NCBI GenBank assembly: GCA_937895955.1
Contig: CALAZI010000087.1
Location: 1 to 26,512, forward strand
Direction: 5' to 3'
DNA length: 26,512 bases
DNA from: an uncultured Alphaproteobacteria bacterium
GTDB taxonomy: Bacteria; Pseudomonadota; Alphaproteobacteria; Caulobacterales; Parvularculaceae
The position numbers and the translations under genes were made by a program. The notes beneath the pieces are model-generated. The model was not told where the DNA came from, made no database searches, and saw nothing but the letters and a program-made list of their open reading frames with translations. Positions within the stretch are counted from its first letter, which is position 1. Each line of letters starts with the position of its first letter. Below are positions 14,502 through 22,537 of the stretch, piece after piece.

Positions 14502-15845
14502 TTAGGCGCTCTGGCGTTCGGCGGCGGGCGGCGGCACGGCGACGCCGTCTTCCGTATATTGCTTGAGCTTGTTCCGGAGCGTGCGGATCGAAATGCCGAG
14601 GATCGTCGCCGCATGCGTGCGGTTGCCGAGGCAATGATCCAGCGTCTTGAGGATCAGCGCCTGCTCAACTTCCGCGACGGTCCGGCCGACGAGCGATTCG
14701 CCCGATTGCGGGTCGGCGATTTCCGCCGTCTTCGGCGCGAGGTCTGATCCGTCCGGCAGGCGGATCGCGTCTTTCTCGATCTTGTCGCCGACGGAGAGGA
14801 GAACCGCGCGATGAAGCGCGTTTTCAAGCTCGCGGACGTTGCCCGGCCATTTCGCGCCGGCGACGGCGATGCGCGCGGCGTCTGACAGGGGCCGCTCCGC
14901 GACGCCGTTCAGCGCCGCGTATTTTTTCGCGAAGTGGTCGGCGAGGGCGACGACGTCGGCCGGGCGCTCGCGCAAGGGCGGAACGTTCAGGTTGACGACG
15001 TTCAACCGGAACAAGAGGTCTTCGCGGAACGTTCCCTTTTTCACTTCCTCGGCGAGATTGCGGTTCGACGTTGCGATGACGCGAATGTCGATCTTGACCG
15101 GCTTTGAGCCGCCGACGCGGTCGATGACGCGCTCCTGCAGGACGCGCAGGAGCTTCGCTTGCAGCCGAACATCCATTTCGGAGATTTCATCGAGCAGGAT
15201 GGTGCCGCCATTCGCCTCTTCGAATTTTCCGATGCGGCGCGCGACGGCGCCCGTAAAGGCGCCTTTCTCATGGCCGAAGAGTTCGGATTCGAGCAGGTTT
15301 TCCGGGATCGCCGCGCAATTGATCGAAATCAGCGGCTTTTCGGCGCGGCGCGACTTGGCGTGGAGATGTTTGGCGACGACTTCCTTGCCGACGCCCGATT
15401 CGCCGGTGATGAGGATCGAGGCTTCCGACGCCGCGACCTGATCGGCGAGCGCGATCACCTTCTTCATCGCCGGATCAACGGCGATAAGATCGCTCGTTTC
15501 ATCCGCGACCGCCTCAAGAACGGCGGCGATGAGTTCGGCATCCGGCGGCAGAGGAATGAATTCTTTCGCGCCGGCGCGGATGGCGGCGACGGCGGCGTCG
15601 GCGTCAGTCTTGACGCCGCAGGCGACGACGGGAACGGCGATGCGCTCATCGTCAAGCGCCGCGATCAGACGCGCGATATCCTGGCGCAAATCGACCATCA
15701 GCACGTCGGCGCCTTGTCCCTTGCGCAGCGCGGTCAACGCCGCGTCGACGTCGGGAGAAAAAGCGACGCGCGCGCCGCGATCCATCGCGATTTTCGCCGC
15801 AGCTGACAATTGGCCCGAGAGGCCGCCGACAATAAGCAGTCTCAT
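14502..15845 (-). CDS. flbD: Sigma-54-dependent flagellar activator FlbD
   Basis: An NtrC-family enhancer-binding protein that activates late flagellar genes with sigma-54. It has a receiver-like domain (1-115), an AAA+ domain with Walker A GESGVGKE (148-155), the sigma-54-contact loop GAFTGA (195-200), Walker B ILLDE (216-220) and RPADVVAL, and a C-terminal Fis-type helix-turn-helix (NRTHAATILGISIRTLRNKLKQ). The receiver keeps the Asp52 and Lys94 positions but has glycines where the acidic pair should be (LLIVGGLSG), so phosphorylation may not control it. In Caulobacter FlbD is controlled through FliX; no fliX is in this window. Position between fliN and flhA identifies it as FlbD rather than a general NtrC. 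It starts three bases after fliN ends. Confidence 0.94.
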   Translation of the reverse strand: MRLLIVGGLSGQLSAAAKIAMDRGARVAFSPDVDAALTALRKGQGADVLMVDLRQDIARLIAALDDERIAVPVVACGVKTDADAAVAAIRAGAKEFIPLPPDAELIAAVLEAVADETSDLIAVDPAMKKVIALADQVAASEASILITGESGVGKEVVAKHLHAKSRRAEKPLISINCAAIPENLLESELFGHEKGAFTGAVARRIGKFEEANGGTILLDEISEMDVRLQAKLLRVLQERVIDRVGGSKPVKIDIRVIATSNRNLAEEVKKGTFREDLLFRLNVVNLNVPPLRERPADVVALADHFAKKYAALNGVAERPLSDAARIAVAGAKWPGNVRELENALHRAVLLSVGDKIEKDAIRLPDGSDLAPKTAEIADPQSGESLVGRTVAEVEQALILKTLDHCLGNRTHAATILGISIRTLRNKLKQYTEDGVAVPPPAAERQSA

Positions 15846-15848
15846 GGC

Positions 15849-16163
15849 TTATGCGTCCGTTTCCTTGACGACTTCCGTCATCGTCACGCCGAGCACGCCG
15901 TCGACAAGGACGAGTTCGCCGCGGGCGATCAGCTTGTCATTGACGTAAAGGTCGATCGGTTCGCCGACGCGCCGGTCAAGCTCGATGACGGCGCCGGCGT
16001 CAAGCCGCATCAGGTCGGCGACATTCATGCGCTTCTTGCCGAGAACGGCCGTTACGCGCACCGGCACGTCATAAATGCTTTCAAGCATCGCGCGCGGCGC
16101 TTCCTCATTGTCTGCGAGTTCGGGCAGCGTCGCCGGACGTTTGGCGTTTTCAAGAGCGCTCAT
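15849..16163 (-). CDS. fliN: Flagellar motor switch protein FliN
   Basis: A 104-residue switch/C-ring protein with the SpoA (surface presentation of antigens) domain: IYDVPVRVTAVLGKKRMNVADL followed by LDAGAVIELDRRVGEPIDLYV and ARGELVLVDGVLGVTMTEVV. The size and motifs fit a short FliN with no long N-terminal extension. The open frame extends 33 codons upstream within fliH, but that part is only fliH read in another frame. The ATG at 16163 overlaps the fliH stop in an ATGA arrangement, so translational coupling is likely. Confidence 0.94.
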   Translation of the reverse strand: MSALENAKRPATLPELADNEEAPRAMLESIYDVPVRVTAVLGKKRMNVADLMRLDAGAVIELDRRVGEPIDLYVNDKLIARGELVLVDGVLGVTMTEVVKETDA

Positions 16164-16768
16164 GATTGCGACTCCGTTTCGGGGTGTGAGTGGGAATCGA
16201 AAACCGCCGCGACGGCGGCCTCTATCTCTGCGCGTCCGCGGCGCAATTCGCCGCCGCGCCATTCAAGCCGGCATTCGCCGGGCTCAAGAGAAGGATCGGA
16301 TTCGATCATGACGAAGTCGCCGAGCCGGCGCTCCGCCAGGAGATTGTTGAGCCGGGGCGCAAGCCGGTCGAAGCGGCGCGCGGCGATGAAAAGATGCGCG
16401 CCGCGACGGTCCTCGGAATTCTGGGTCAGCCGGCGCAACATGTCTTCAGCGGCGTCGATATCGCGCGCCTGTGCGATCGAAGCGCAAAATTCCTCGATGA
16501 AAGCGCGCGTGAGCGCGAGCAGGTCGGCGCGCGCCTTTGCGATATCGCCGGCGGTCGCGGCGACAGCCGCTTCAAGCCGGTCGCCGAGGCGGGCGAGGGC
16601 GGCCGCCTCATTCGCGGCGATCGACTCCATGGCGAGACGCCGTCCTTCGGCGAGGCCCTCGGCGCGCGCGGCGGCGAGATCGTCGGCGCTGAAACGGCGC
16701 GCGACGGGCGCCGGCGCTGCGTCCGGCGCGTCGAATGAGACGAAATCATAGGGGCGCGGCTCGGCCAT
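16160..16768 (-). CDS. fliH: FliH/FlbE-like flagellar assembly protein
   Basis: A 202-residue protein in the position where Caulobacter has flbE, between fliG and fliN. Known FliH regulates the FliI ATPase and links it to FliN in the C-ring; FlbE is its Caulobacter counterpart. Sequence signs are a short N-terminal DFVSFD segment, then a long alanine/arginine/glutamate helix of the FliH coiled-coil type (AARAEGLAEGRRLAMESIAANEAAALARLG), and a C-terminal domain ending SDPSLEPGECRLEWRGGELR, which matches the FliH signature of a proline-glycine turn before a beta hairpin. No signal peptide or membrane segment. It directly abuts fliG and overlaps fliN by four bases. The call rests partly on gene order because this family diverges fast. 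Confidence 0.82.
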   Translation of the reverse strand: MAEPRPYDFVSFDAPDAAPAPVARRFSADDLAAARAEGLAEGRRLAMESIAANEAAALARLGDRLEAAVAATAGDIAKARADLLALTRAFIEEFCASIAQARDIDAAEDMLRRLTQNSEDRRGAHLFIAARRFDRLAPRLNNLLAERRLGDFVMIESDPSLEPGECRLEWRGGELRRGRAEIEAAVAAVFDSHSHPETESQS

Positions 16769-17788
16769 CTAGTAAACGAGCTCCTCCTCATCGGATTTCG
16801 ACAGGAAGATCGAACCGTCCTCCGCAAGCTGCTTGGCGGTTTCGACGATCTTGTGCTGCGCTTGGTCGACTTCCTTGACCCGCACAGGCCCCATGATCTC
16901 GATATCGTCGCGCAGGATGCTCGATGCGCGCTCCGACATGTTGGCGAAGAAATGCGCGGCGACGTTTTCCGCGGCGCCCTTGAGCGCCAGAGCAAGATCG
17001 GACTTGTCGACGAAACGAAGCAGCGTTTGCATATCCTGCGCGTCGAGACGAACAAGGTCTTCGAAAACGAACATCAAAGAGCGGATGCGCTCGGCCGCGC
17101 CTGGATTTTTCATCTCCAGCGCCTCCATAAAGCGGCGCTCCGTCGTGCGATCAAAATTGTTGAAAATTTCCGCAACAGCGTCATACGGATCGCGATCCTG
17201 ACCGCGCGTCAGAGCCGCCATGAATTCCGTTCGCAAAGTCAGTTCGATCTGATCGAGCACTTCTTTTTGCACCGGACCGAGACTGAGCATGCGCGCGATC
17301 ACTTCCTCAGCGAACAAGGGCGGCATCGCAGCGATCACTTTCGCAGCGTGATCGGGTTTGACGCGCGAGAGGATGACGGCGACGGTCTGCGGGTGTTCGT
17401 TGCGAAGATAACCGGAAAGAACGCGCTCATTCACATTGGCGAGCTTGTCCCACATCGTCTTGCCGGCGGGACCCTTGATGTCTTCAAGGATCGATTCCGC
17501 CTTGTCCGCGGGCAGCACGTTGCGCAGGAAACGTTGCGCCGACGCGGCGGAGCCGGAAATCGCGCCGGTCGAGGAAAGGTTCGTCACGAAATCATAGAGA
17601 AGGCTCTCAACGACTTCGGATGCGACGGAGCCGAGCTTTGAGATCGCCAGCGACACGTCGCGCAATTCGTCCTCGTCAAACGAGGCCCAGAGCGGTTTTG
17701 ACGCTTCCTCGCCAAGCGCGAGCATGACGACGGCGGCGCGTTCGGCGCCGGTCAGATCGTCGGCGGAAAGGATGGTGCGCGCGGTCAT
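16769..17788 (-). CDS. fliG: Flagellar motor switch protein FliG
   Basis: A C-ring protein of 339 residues that couples torque to the MS ring. N-terminal, middle and C-terminal domains are all recognisable: LSADDLTGAERAAVVMLALGEE at the start, NEHPQTVAVILS with the EHPQ motif of the middle domain, then MFVFEDLVRLD, DKSDLALALKGA and NMSERASSILRDDIEIMGPV in the C-terminal torque domain, whose charged helix (SERASSILRDDIE) faces the stator. Its ATG overlaps the fliF stop codon by four bases (ATGA), and it ends exactly where fliH begins. The length and every landmark are normal. Confidence 0.97.
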   Translation of the reverse strand: MTARTILSADDLTGAERAAVVMLALGEEASKPLWASFDEDELRDVSLAISKLGSVASEVVESLLYDFVTNLSSTGAISGSAASAQRFLRNVLPADKAESILEDIKGPAGKTMWDKLANVNERVLSGYLRNEHPQTVAVILSRVKPDHAAKVIAAMPPLFAEEVIARMLSLGPVQKEVLDQIELTLRTEFMAALTRGQDRDPYDAVAEIFNNFDRTTERRFMEALEMKNPGAAERIRSLMFVFEDLVRLDAQDMQTLLRFVDKSDLALALKGAAENVAAHFFANMSERASSILRDDIEIMGPVRVKEVDQAQHKIVETAKQLAEDGSIFLSKSDEEELVY

Positions 17789-19419
17789 GACGCCTGCCTG
17801 ATCCAGCTTTTGAGGATGCCCGCCGATTCATCGGAATGGGATTTGACGACTTCGGCGACGCGCTTGAGCGAGGAGGCTTTGACCTTGCCGTCGACCTGGG
17901 CGAGGTCGATGAGGTTTTCGAGCCCGCTCGTCTGCGGCGTCGGCAGGGCGGCGGGGGCGGCGCCGGCCTGCAATTCCCGCATGGGAGCCGATTGCGCAAG
18001 CGCAGGCGTTGCGGCCCTTGAGGGAGTCAGCAAGGGCCGCAACACGAAGATGATGAGCGCCAGCGCGACAAGCGCGATCGAACCGATCTCCGCCCCGCGC
18101 ATGATCTGATCGTTTGAAAGACCGCGCGGCGCGGCAGCGCTCGCGACGGTTCCTTGGCTCGCCGCCGGCGCGTTCGGGGCGAAGGTCGTTTCGATGACCT
18201 CGACCTGATCGCCGCGCGCGGCGTTATAGCCGACGGCGGAACGGACAAGCGCGCCGATGCGGGCAAGCTCTTCCGGGCTGCGCGGGTTTGCGACAACGGC
18301 GCCCGTTGCGCCCGTCGCGGTCGTCATGTTGAGCGCGACAGCGACGGAAAGACGTTTGACGCCGCCCATCTCCCGCACTTCATTGCGCACCGTTCGCGTC
18401 ATCTCATAATTCGTCGTTTCCTCGGTCCGGCGCGAAGAGGACGCAGCGGCGGCGAGCGTCAACGGATCGACGATTTGCGCTTCGGGAAGGTCGTTGCCGA
18501 CCGTGACGCCGCGGGCGAGCGCCGGGTCGTTTGAATTCGAGGCGTCCTCAACCGTCGTCGCGGAAAGCACCGTCTGGCTGTCGGGATCGATGATGTTGGC
18601 TGTTTCGGTGACGCGGCTGAAATCGATATCGGCGGCGACCTGAACGCGAAGATTTTCGGGTCCGACAATGCGTCCGACCAGATCTTCGACCGTGCGGCGG
18701 ATGCGCGCTTCGGTCGTCGCTATGCGTTCGTCGACGCCGCCGGCCGCCGACAGCGGATCGTCGCCGTCCTGGCCCGAGGCGAGAAGGTCGCCCGCCGAAT
18801 CGAGGATGGTGACGCGCGCCGGGGCCAGCCCCGGCACCGCGGAAGCGGCGAGATTGACGACGGCGCGGACGGACCGGTTGTCGAGGCCTGCCGGCGCGTC
18901 GACCACAATCGACGCCGTCGCCTGCTGGCGGTCGCGAGAAAAGAGCTCGCGCTCCGGCAGGACGAGATGAACCCGCGCCGACCGCACGCCGTCGATCGAT
19001 GCGATCGTTCGGGCCAGTTCGCCCTCAAGCGCGCGCAGGCGATTAATATTCTGTTGAAAAGAGGTGGCGCCGAGCGCGTCCTGCGCGTCGAAAATTTCAT
19101 AACCGACCTCGCGCGCATCGGCGACGAAGCCGTCCCCCGCCAGTTTCACTTTCAGGGCGGCGCCGTCTTTCGAGGCGGCGTAGACGGAAACGCGCCCGCC
19201 GCGCTCGCGCAGGTCGTATTTGACGCCTTCGCGCTCAAGGCGCGTCGCGAGGTCTTGTCCCTCTTTCAGGTCAAGCTCGGCGTAAAGCAGCGTCATCGGC
19301 GCTTCGCTTGCGCGGATGACGATGAAGCCGAGCGCAATTGCGACGCCGGCCGTCACGCCGATAATAGCGGCGAGCCGCGCAATCCCGAAGGATCGTATCA
19401 TCCCCATTACATCATTCAC
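17785..19419 (-). CDS. fliF: Flagellar M-ring protein FliF
   Basis: The 544-residue membrane protein that forms the MS ring. It has a first membrane helix near residues 14-34 (LAAIIGVTAGVAIALGFIVI), a large periplasmic part with the YscJ/FliF ring-building motifs (ELDLKEGQDLATRLE, FQQNINRLRALEGELARTI, VRSARVHLVLPERELFSRD), a variable middle, a second helix near 450-472 (IALVALALIIFVLRPLL), and a C-terminal FliG-binding tail (LENLIDLAQVDGKVKASSLK followed by IRQAS). The apparent start is GTG, preceded by GAGGG about ten bases away; an in-frame ATG four codons later is the alternative. It heads the seven-gene operon, with a CtrA-like box about 77 bases upstream. Confidence 0.96.
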   Translation of the reverse strand: MNDVMGMIRSFGIARLAAIIGVTAGVAIALGFIVIRASEAPMTLLYAELDLKEGQDLATRLEREGVKYDLRERGGRVSVYAASKDGAALKVKLAGDGFVADAREVGYEIFDAQDALGATSFQQNINRLRALEGELARTIASIDGVRSARVHLVLPERELFSRDRQQATASIVVDAPAGLDNRSVRAVVNLAASAVPGLAPARVTILDSAGDLLASGQDGDDPLSAAGGVDERIATTEARIRRTVEDLVGRIVGPENLRVQVAADIDFSRVTETANIIDPDSQTVLSATTVEDASNSNDPALARGVTVGNDLPEAQIVDPLTLAAAASSSRRTEETTNYEMTRTVRNEVREMGGVKRLSVAVALNMTTATGATGAVVANPRSPEELARIGALVRSAVGYNAARGDQVEVIETTFAPNAPAASQGTVASAAAPRGLSNDQIMRGAEIGSIALVALALIIFVLRPLLTPSRAATPALAQSAPMRELQAGAAPAALPTPQTSGLENLIDLAQVDGKVKASSLKRVAEVVKSHSDESAGILKSWIRQAS

Positions 19420-19495
19420 GGCTTTTCGCCCTCACCAGATGACGCCGCCAACCCCTATGCCTTGGAAGCGCTCGGCAAAATTTGCCGTGCGCAGC

Positions 19496-19511
19496 GTAAA
19501 TATTCCGTTAG
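19496..19511 (-). promoter_or_regulatory. Candidate CtrA box upstream of fliF
   Basis: Read on the minus strand, CTAA-N7-TTTAC matches the CtrA consensus TTAA-N7-TTAAC at all but two positions. It lies about 77 bases upstream of the fliF start and beyond the sciP terminator. In Caulobacter fliF is a CtrA-controlled class II operon, so position and family agree, but binding has not been shown. Confidence 0.4.
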
Positions 19512-19547
19512 GCGCAGAGGGCGGCGAGAATGATTTTAGAGAGCTGG

Positions 19548-19581
19548 AAAAGAAAAACCCGCGCATCTGACGATGCGCGGG
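19548..19581 (-). terminator. Rho-independent terminator of sciP
   Basis: CCCGCGCATC (19558-19567) and GATGCGCGGG (19572-19581) form a perfect ten-pair stem with a four-base loop. On the minus strand the stem is followed by TTTTTCTTTT. It lies 33 bases past the sciP stop codon and separates sciP transcription from the fliF operon promoter. Confidence 0.93.
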
Positions 19582-19613
19582 CTTGAAATCTTTCGAATGC
19601 GTTAAGTTCAGGC

Positions 19614-19904
19614 TTAGCGATATTGCTGAACCCGCGTCGCGCGAAGGCCCGGCATGCCGTACTGGTCGATCGCTTTCTGCCAGGCGAGAAACTCCTCGAG
19701 GGTCAGCTGATACCGCTCGCAAGCTTCTTCAAGCGTCAAAAGGCCGCCGCGAACAGCGGCGACGACTTCAGCCTTGCGACGGATGACCCATCGCTTCGTG
19801 GAAGGCGCCGGAAGGTCGGCGAGCGTCAACGGCAATCCGTCAGGGCCGATGACATACGGCTCTTTCGAACGCTGCTGCGCTGCTTGTGGAGCGGCGACGG
19901 TCAT
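19614..19904 (-). CDS. sciP: SciP-like CtrA inhibitor (DUF1153)
   Basis: A 96-residue protein of the DUF1153 family. In Caulobacter its member SciP binds CtrA and blocks CtrA-activated transcription in early cell cycle. The conserved run KEPYVIGPDGLPLTLADLP, then KRWVIRRKAEVVAAVRGGLL, ending with a helix-turn-helix-like TLEEACERYQLTLEEFLAWQ, is the family signature. I start at ATG 19904; a TTG nine codons further upstream is less likely. AAGGA precedes it at ten bases. It sits between the hook operon and the fliF operon, as in Caulobacter, with a CtrA-like box in its own upstream region, consistent with a feedback loop. Confidence 0.92.
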   Translation of the reverse strand: MTVAAPQAAQQRSKEPYVIGPDGLPLTLADLPAPSTKRWVIRRKAEVVAAVRGGLLTLEEACERYQLTLEEFLAWQKAIDQYGMPGLRATRVQQYR

Positions 19905-19961
19905 TGCTTGTCGTTCCTTCGAAATACGCAACTCAGTATGCGCACCATACGCGATCCGCTT

Positions 19962-19976
19962 TTAAGAAACGCCTAA
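19962..19976 (-). promoter_or_regulatory. Candidate CtrA box upstream of sciP
   Basis: The top strand reads TTAA-N7-CTAA, seven of eight core bases matching TTAA-N7-TTAA. It is 58 bases upstream of the sciP ATG, a usual distance for a CtrA-activated promoter. In Caulobacter sciP is itself turned on by CtrA. The rest of the 172-base gap up to flgE is A+T-richer than the genes and holds a 12-base palindrome CATTTCGAAATG at 20026-20037 of unknown meaning. Confidence 0.5.
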
Positions 19977-20076
19977 ATGTCACGGTAAATTCGATGCTAA
20001 GACATTGTTGCAGCGTCAGGATTTTCATTTCGAAATGGGACGCGCCATTGCGGGACAAATTATTTCAAATTGCTTA

Positions 20077-20937
20077 TCACGCAGCGGTTCGGACGAGCGT
20101 TCGCCACAGCTCATCGGCGGTGGAAATGACCCTTGAAGCCGTTGAATAGGCCCTTTGCGTCGATATCAGCGTTGAAAACTCCTGACCGATGTCGACCGTG
20201 GAGATCTCAAGCGCCGAACCCTCGATTGCGCCGGCGCTGCCCGTCTGCGCGCCGGCGAGCCGGGCGCCTCCTGACAGGGTCGTATTGCGAAATGCGGAGC
20301 GCTCAGCGTCTTCAAGCCCTTCAGGGTTGACGAACAGGGCTAACGGGATGCGAAAAATCGTATGCGTTTCGCCATTGGCGTAAGTCGCGTTGACGGCGCC
20401 GTCCGCATCGATCTCGACGCCAGCAAGCGCGCCAAGCGCAGCGGGATCGGCGCCGGTCGGCGTGCGGTTGATGTTGACGGTCTGAAGGCTTTGCAGGCTG
20501 CCCAAGCCGCCGGTTGCGCCGGCGCCGGCGCCTTGAAGGTAAAATCCGGCCGAATTGACGAGATTGCCGAGCGCATCAGCCTTGAAATCGCCGGCGCGCG
20601 TGAACAGGAACGAAGCGTTCCCGGCGGGCGCTTGCGAGACGACAAAAAATCCGTCGCCAGAAACGGCGATGTCGGTTGCGTTATTGGTGCGCGTGACGGC
20701 GCCTTGTTCGCCGACCAGTTGGCGGGAGACGGCGGCGACCCCGCCGCCGATGACGCCTGCGCCGACCGACTGGCCGAGGGCGTGAGCGTCTGACGGGATA
20801 AGATCGGCGAAATCCGTCCTGACGCGCTTGTAGCCGGTCGTCTGGCTGTTCGCGATATTGCTCGATACCGCTTCAAGACCGGTTGAAAACGCCGAAAGGC
20901 CGGAAAGGCCGATTGAGAACAAACCTGAAAAGCTCAT
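20077..20937 (-). CDS. flgE: Flagellar hook protein FlgE-like, short form
   Basis: A rod/hook-family protein of 286 residues. The N-terminus MSFSGLFSIGLSGLSAFSTG and the SSNIANSQTTGYKRVRTDF segment match hook proteins (FlgE opens with MSF and has NIANSxTxGYKR). The middle has GDGFFVVS and FLFTRAGDFKADALGNLVNS, and the C-terminus ends in the coiled pairing segment FSTLISTQRAYSTASRVIS. It lacks the large D2/D3 outer domains of most FlgE (400-600 residues), so it is close in size to FlgG. The hook-like ends and its place after fliK-flgD favour FlgE. The AGGAG ribosome-binding site overlaps the flgD stop codon (TAGGAG). It is the last gene of the minus-strand hook operon. Confidence 0.8.
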   Translation of the reverse strand: MSFSGLFSIGLSGLSAFSTGLEAVSSNIANSQTTGYKRVRTDFADLIPSDAHALGQSVGAGVIGGGVAAVSRQLVGEQGAVTRTNNATDIAVSGDGFFVVSQAPAGNASFLFTRAGDFKADALGNLVNSAGFYLQGAGAGATGGLGSLQSLQTVNINRTPTGADPAALGALAGVEIDADGAVNATYANGETHTIFRIPLALFVNPEGLEDAERSAFRNTTLSGGARLAGAQTGSAGAIEGSALEISTVDIGQEFSTLISTQRAYSTASRVISTADELWRTLVRTAA

Positions 20938-20946
20938 ATGCCGCTC

Positions 20947-21600
20947 CTAGCCGCCGATAACGCGCTTGACGCTCGAAAGCGCGACAGCGCCGACGCCCGT
21001 TTCGAGTTCAGGTCCTGAGGCGTTGAACGCAACGCCCGTGACCCGCGCCGTTGTTTGAATCTGATAGGGCGCCGCCGCGCCGGTTCTGTCTTTCGCCTGG
21101 ATCAGCAATTGGTAGACGCCGTTCGGCGCTGCGCCGCCGTCGGATGTCTTGCCGTCCCAAGCGAAATTATGGGATCCGGCGCGCGGATCCCCGGCGAATT
21201 GCGCAACCGGCTGTCCCTTGTCATTGACGACGACAAGACTGACCGCCGCGGCGCCGGCCGGCAGGCTGTACGTCCAGTCGGCGCCGGCGCCGAGATTGGC
21301 GGCCTTGTCGCCGTCCGTCATAATCGTTTTGCCGATCATCGACAGCGCGCCGTCGCGATCAGCTGCGGCCTGCAGCCCGATCAGCGTTTCAAGATGCTTG
21401 TTTGTCTGGATCGTCTGTTCGACGGATGCGAACTGAACGAGTTGCGAGGTGAATTTTTCCGTGTCGAGCGGATCAAGCGGGTCTTGGTTCCTCAGCTGCG
21501 TGGTCAGCAGCGTCAGGAAGGAATCGAGATTGCCGGTCAGTTGCGACAGAGCGTTAGCGGATCGTGTCGATTGCGCGGTTTGAAGGGTGGAAATTTCCAT
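20947..21600 (-). CDS. flgD: Flagellar hook capping/assembly protein FlgD
   Basis: A 217-residue scaffold that caps the growing hook and is needed for FlgE assembly. The N-terminus has the family core LDSFLTLLTTQLRNQDPLDP and DTEKFTSQLVQFASVEQTIQ, followed by NKHLETLIGLQ. The C-terminal part contains the FlgD Tudor/FnIII-like domain with YSLPAGAAAVSLVVVNDKGQ and HNFAWDGKTSDGGAAPNGVY. The protein is cytoplasmic before export, with no signal peptide. It begins 12 bases after fliK and is followed nine bases later by flgE, in keeping with one transcript from the sigma-54 promoter ahead of fliK. Confidence 0.95.
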   Translation of the reverse strand: MEISTLQTAQSTRSANALSQLTGNLDSFLTLLTTQLRNQDPLDPLDTEKFTSQLVQFASVEQTIQTNKHLETLIGLQAAADRDGALSMIGKTIMTDGDKAANLGAGADWTYSLPAGAAAVSLVVVNDKGQPVAQFAGDPRAGSHNFAWDGKTSDGGAAPNGVYQLLIQAKDRTGAAAPYQIQTTARVTGVAFNASGPELETGVGAVALSSVKRVIGG

Positions 21601-21612
21601 CGGATGTGATCC

Positions 21613-22488
21613 TCAGATTCGAAGGTCGACCGCGCCGGCGGTCCAGTCAGACATGAAAACAGGGTCGTAAAGGGCTAGGGCCTCAACGCCGGATGCGGCG
21701 ACCAGCGCCGTCGGCGGTTCCCCGATTTGCCTCGGCTCCCGAAACGCGAAAGCGAAATCGCCCGAACCGAATTCAAGCCCCGCTTGTTGAAGCGCGGTTC
21801 GCAGCGCCTGCTCGTCGCGCGAGAAGAGATCGAAGGCGTTCTGATTGTCGAAAGTGAGGGAGAGAACAGCTTTGCCGTCGTCATTGACGGAAAGACGCCC
21901 TTCGACGCGGCCGAGATCCGGCGGATCGAGGCGCAGATCGAAGATGCTCGTCTTTTCCAGTCTGCGCGCCAGCACCTCCGCGAACGCTTCCTTGAGAGCG
22001 GTCGGCGCTTGGGCGAGACGCGGAGCTTTCGCCGTCGCAGCTTTCATTTTCGCCGCTGATGCGTCGCGCAAGGATGCGATCTCGGCGGTCTTCGCCGGCA
22101 TAGTCGCGGATGGCGGCGCGGCGATGGGCGCCGCTTGGGCGATGGTCGGCGCAGCGGCGCTGATGGCGGATTGCGTCGGCGCGCCTGTTCCGGCGGTTTT
22201 TTCAGCGCCTGACGGCGAAACTGATTTGACTTGCCGGTTGGAAAAGTCAGCCGGCTGTTTCCCGGACGCCGCGTTTTCGGCGACAGCGGAGCCGTCCGCA
22301 GGCTGCGCCTTCCCGGCGCTCGTCTGTTGCGCCGGGCGCGCGCCATGGGCTTCGAGCGATTTGGCGGCGCCGCGCTCAAGCGATGCGGCCGCCAGCGAAT
22401 AGGAGAAGACGTCCGCGCCTTCGTGTTCCTGCGCTGGACGCATGCGCGGCGGCGCAGATTGAATGTTGATGGAAGCGATGTCCGCCAC
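21613..22488 (-). CDS. fliK: Flagellar hook-length control protein FliK
   Basis: The ruler protein that sets hook length and switches export specificity. The C-terminal Flg_hook domain is clear: AFAEVLARRLEKTSIFDLRL then DPPDLGRVEGRLSVNDDGKAVLSL and RDEQALRTALQQAGL. The N-terminal two thirds is a low-complexity Ala/Pro/Ser/Lys stretch (the ruler part), as is usual. It is short at about 291 residues against 405 in Salmonella, which fits the short FlgE. The open frame begins at a TTG (22500), but GTG at 22488 with GGGG about seven bases before it fits the promoter position better; ATG at 22446 is another option. It heads fliK-flgD-flgE. Confidence 0.85.
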   Translation of the reverse strand: MADIASINIQSAPPRMRPAQEHEGADVFSYSLAAASLERGAAKSLEAHGARPAQQTSAGKAQPADGSAVAENAASGKQPADFSNRQVKSVSPSGAEKTAGTGAPTQSAISAAAPTIAQAAPIAAPPSATMPAKTAEIASLRDASAAKMKAATAKAPRLAQAPTALKEAFAEVLARRLEKTSIFDLRLDPPDLGRVEGRLSVNDDGKAVLSLTFDNQNAFDLFSRDEQALRTALQQAGLEFGSGDFAFAFREPRQIGEPPTALVAASGVEALALYDPVFMSDWTAGAVDLRI

Positions 22489-22516
22489 GAATGACCCCAA
22501 TTGTTCGCGCGTCTAT

Positions 22517-22537
22517 CGGCAAGAGAAGGGCCAAACA
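22517..22537 (-). promoter_or_regulatory. Sigma-54 promoter for fliK-flgD-flgE
   Basis: On the minus strand the site reads TTGGCCC-N5-TTGC, with GG and GC exactly ten bases apart (22531-22532 and 22519-22520 on the top strand), a good fit to the TGGCACG-N4-TTGC -24/-12 consensus. The expected transcript start near 22507 leaves about 19 leader bases before the GTG at 22488, supporting that start over the TTG at 22500. Confidence 0.75.

Noticed and set aside
15159..15806. 215-codon plus-strand frame opposite flbD
   Set aside because: Antisense shadow of flbD with repeated Arg/Asp runs and no motif.
16853..17641. 262-codon plus-strand frame opposite fliG
   Set aside because: Antisense to fliG, which has all family motifs; the product has low-complexity histidine/arginine content.
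20026..20037. Palindrome CATTTCGAAATG between flgE and sciP
   Set aside because: Twelve bases with no loop or T run; may be chance in an A+T-richer gap, so not called as a terminator or operator.
20077..20937. Alternative reading of the short hook protein as FlgG or FlgF
   Set aside because: The N-terminus (MSFSG...NIANSQTTGYKR) and position after fliK-flgD fit FlgE better, though the length is FlgG-like; kept as a finding.
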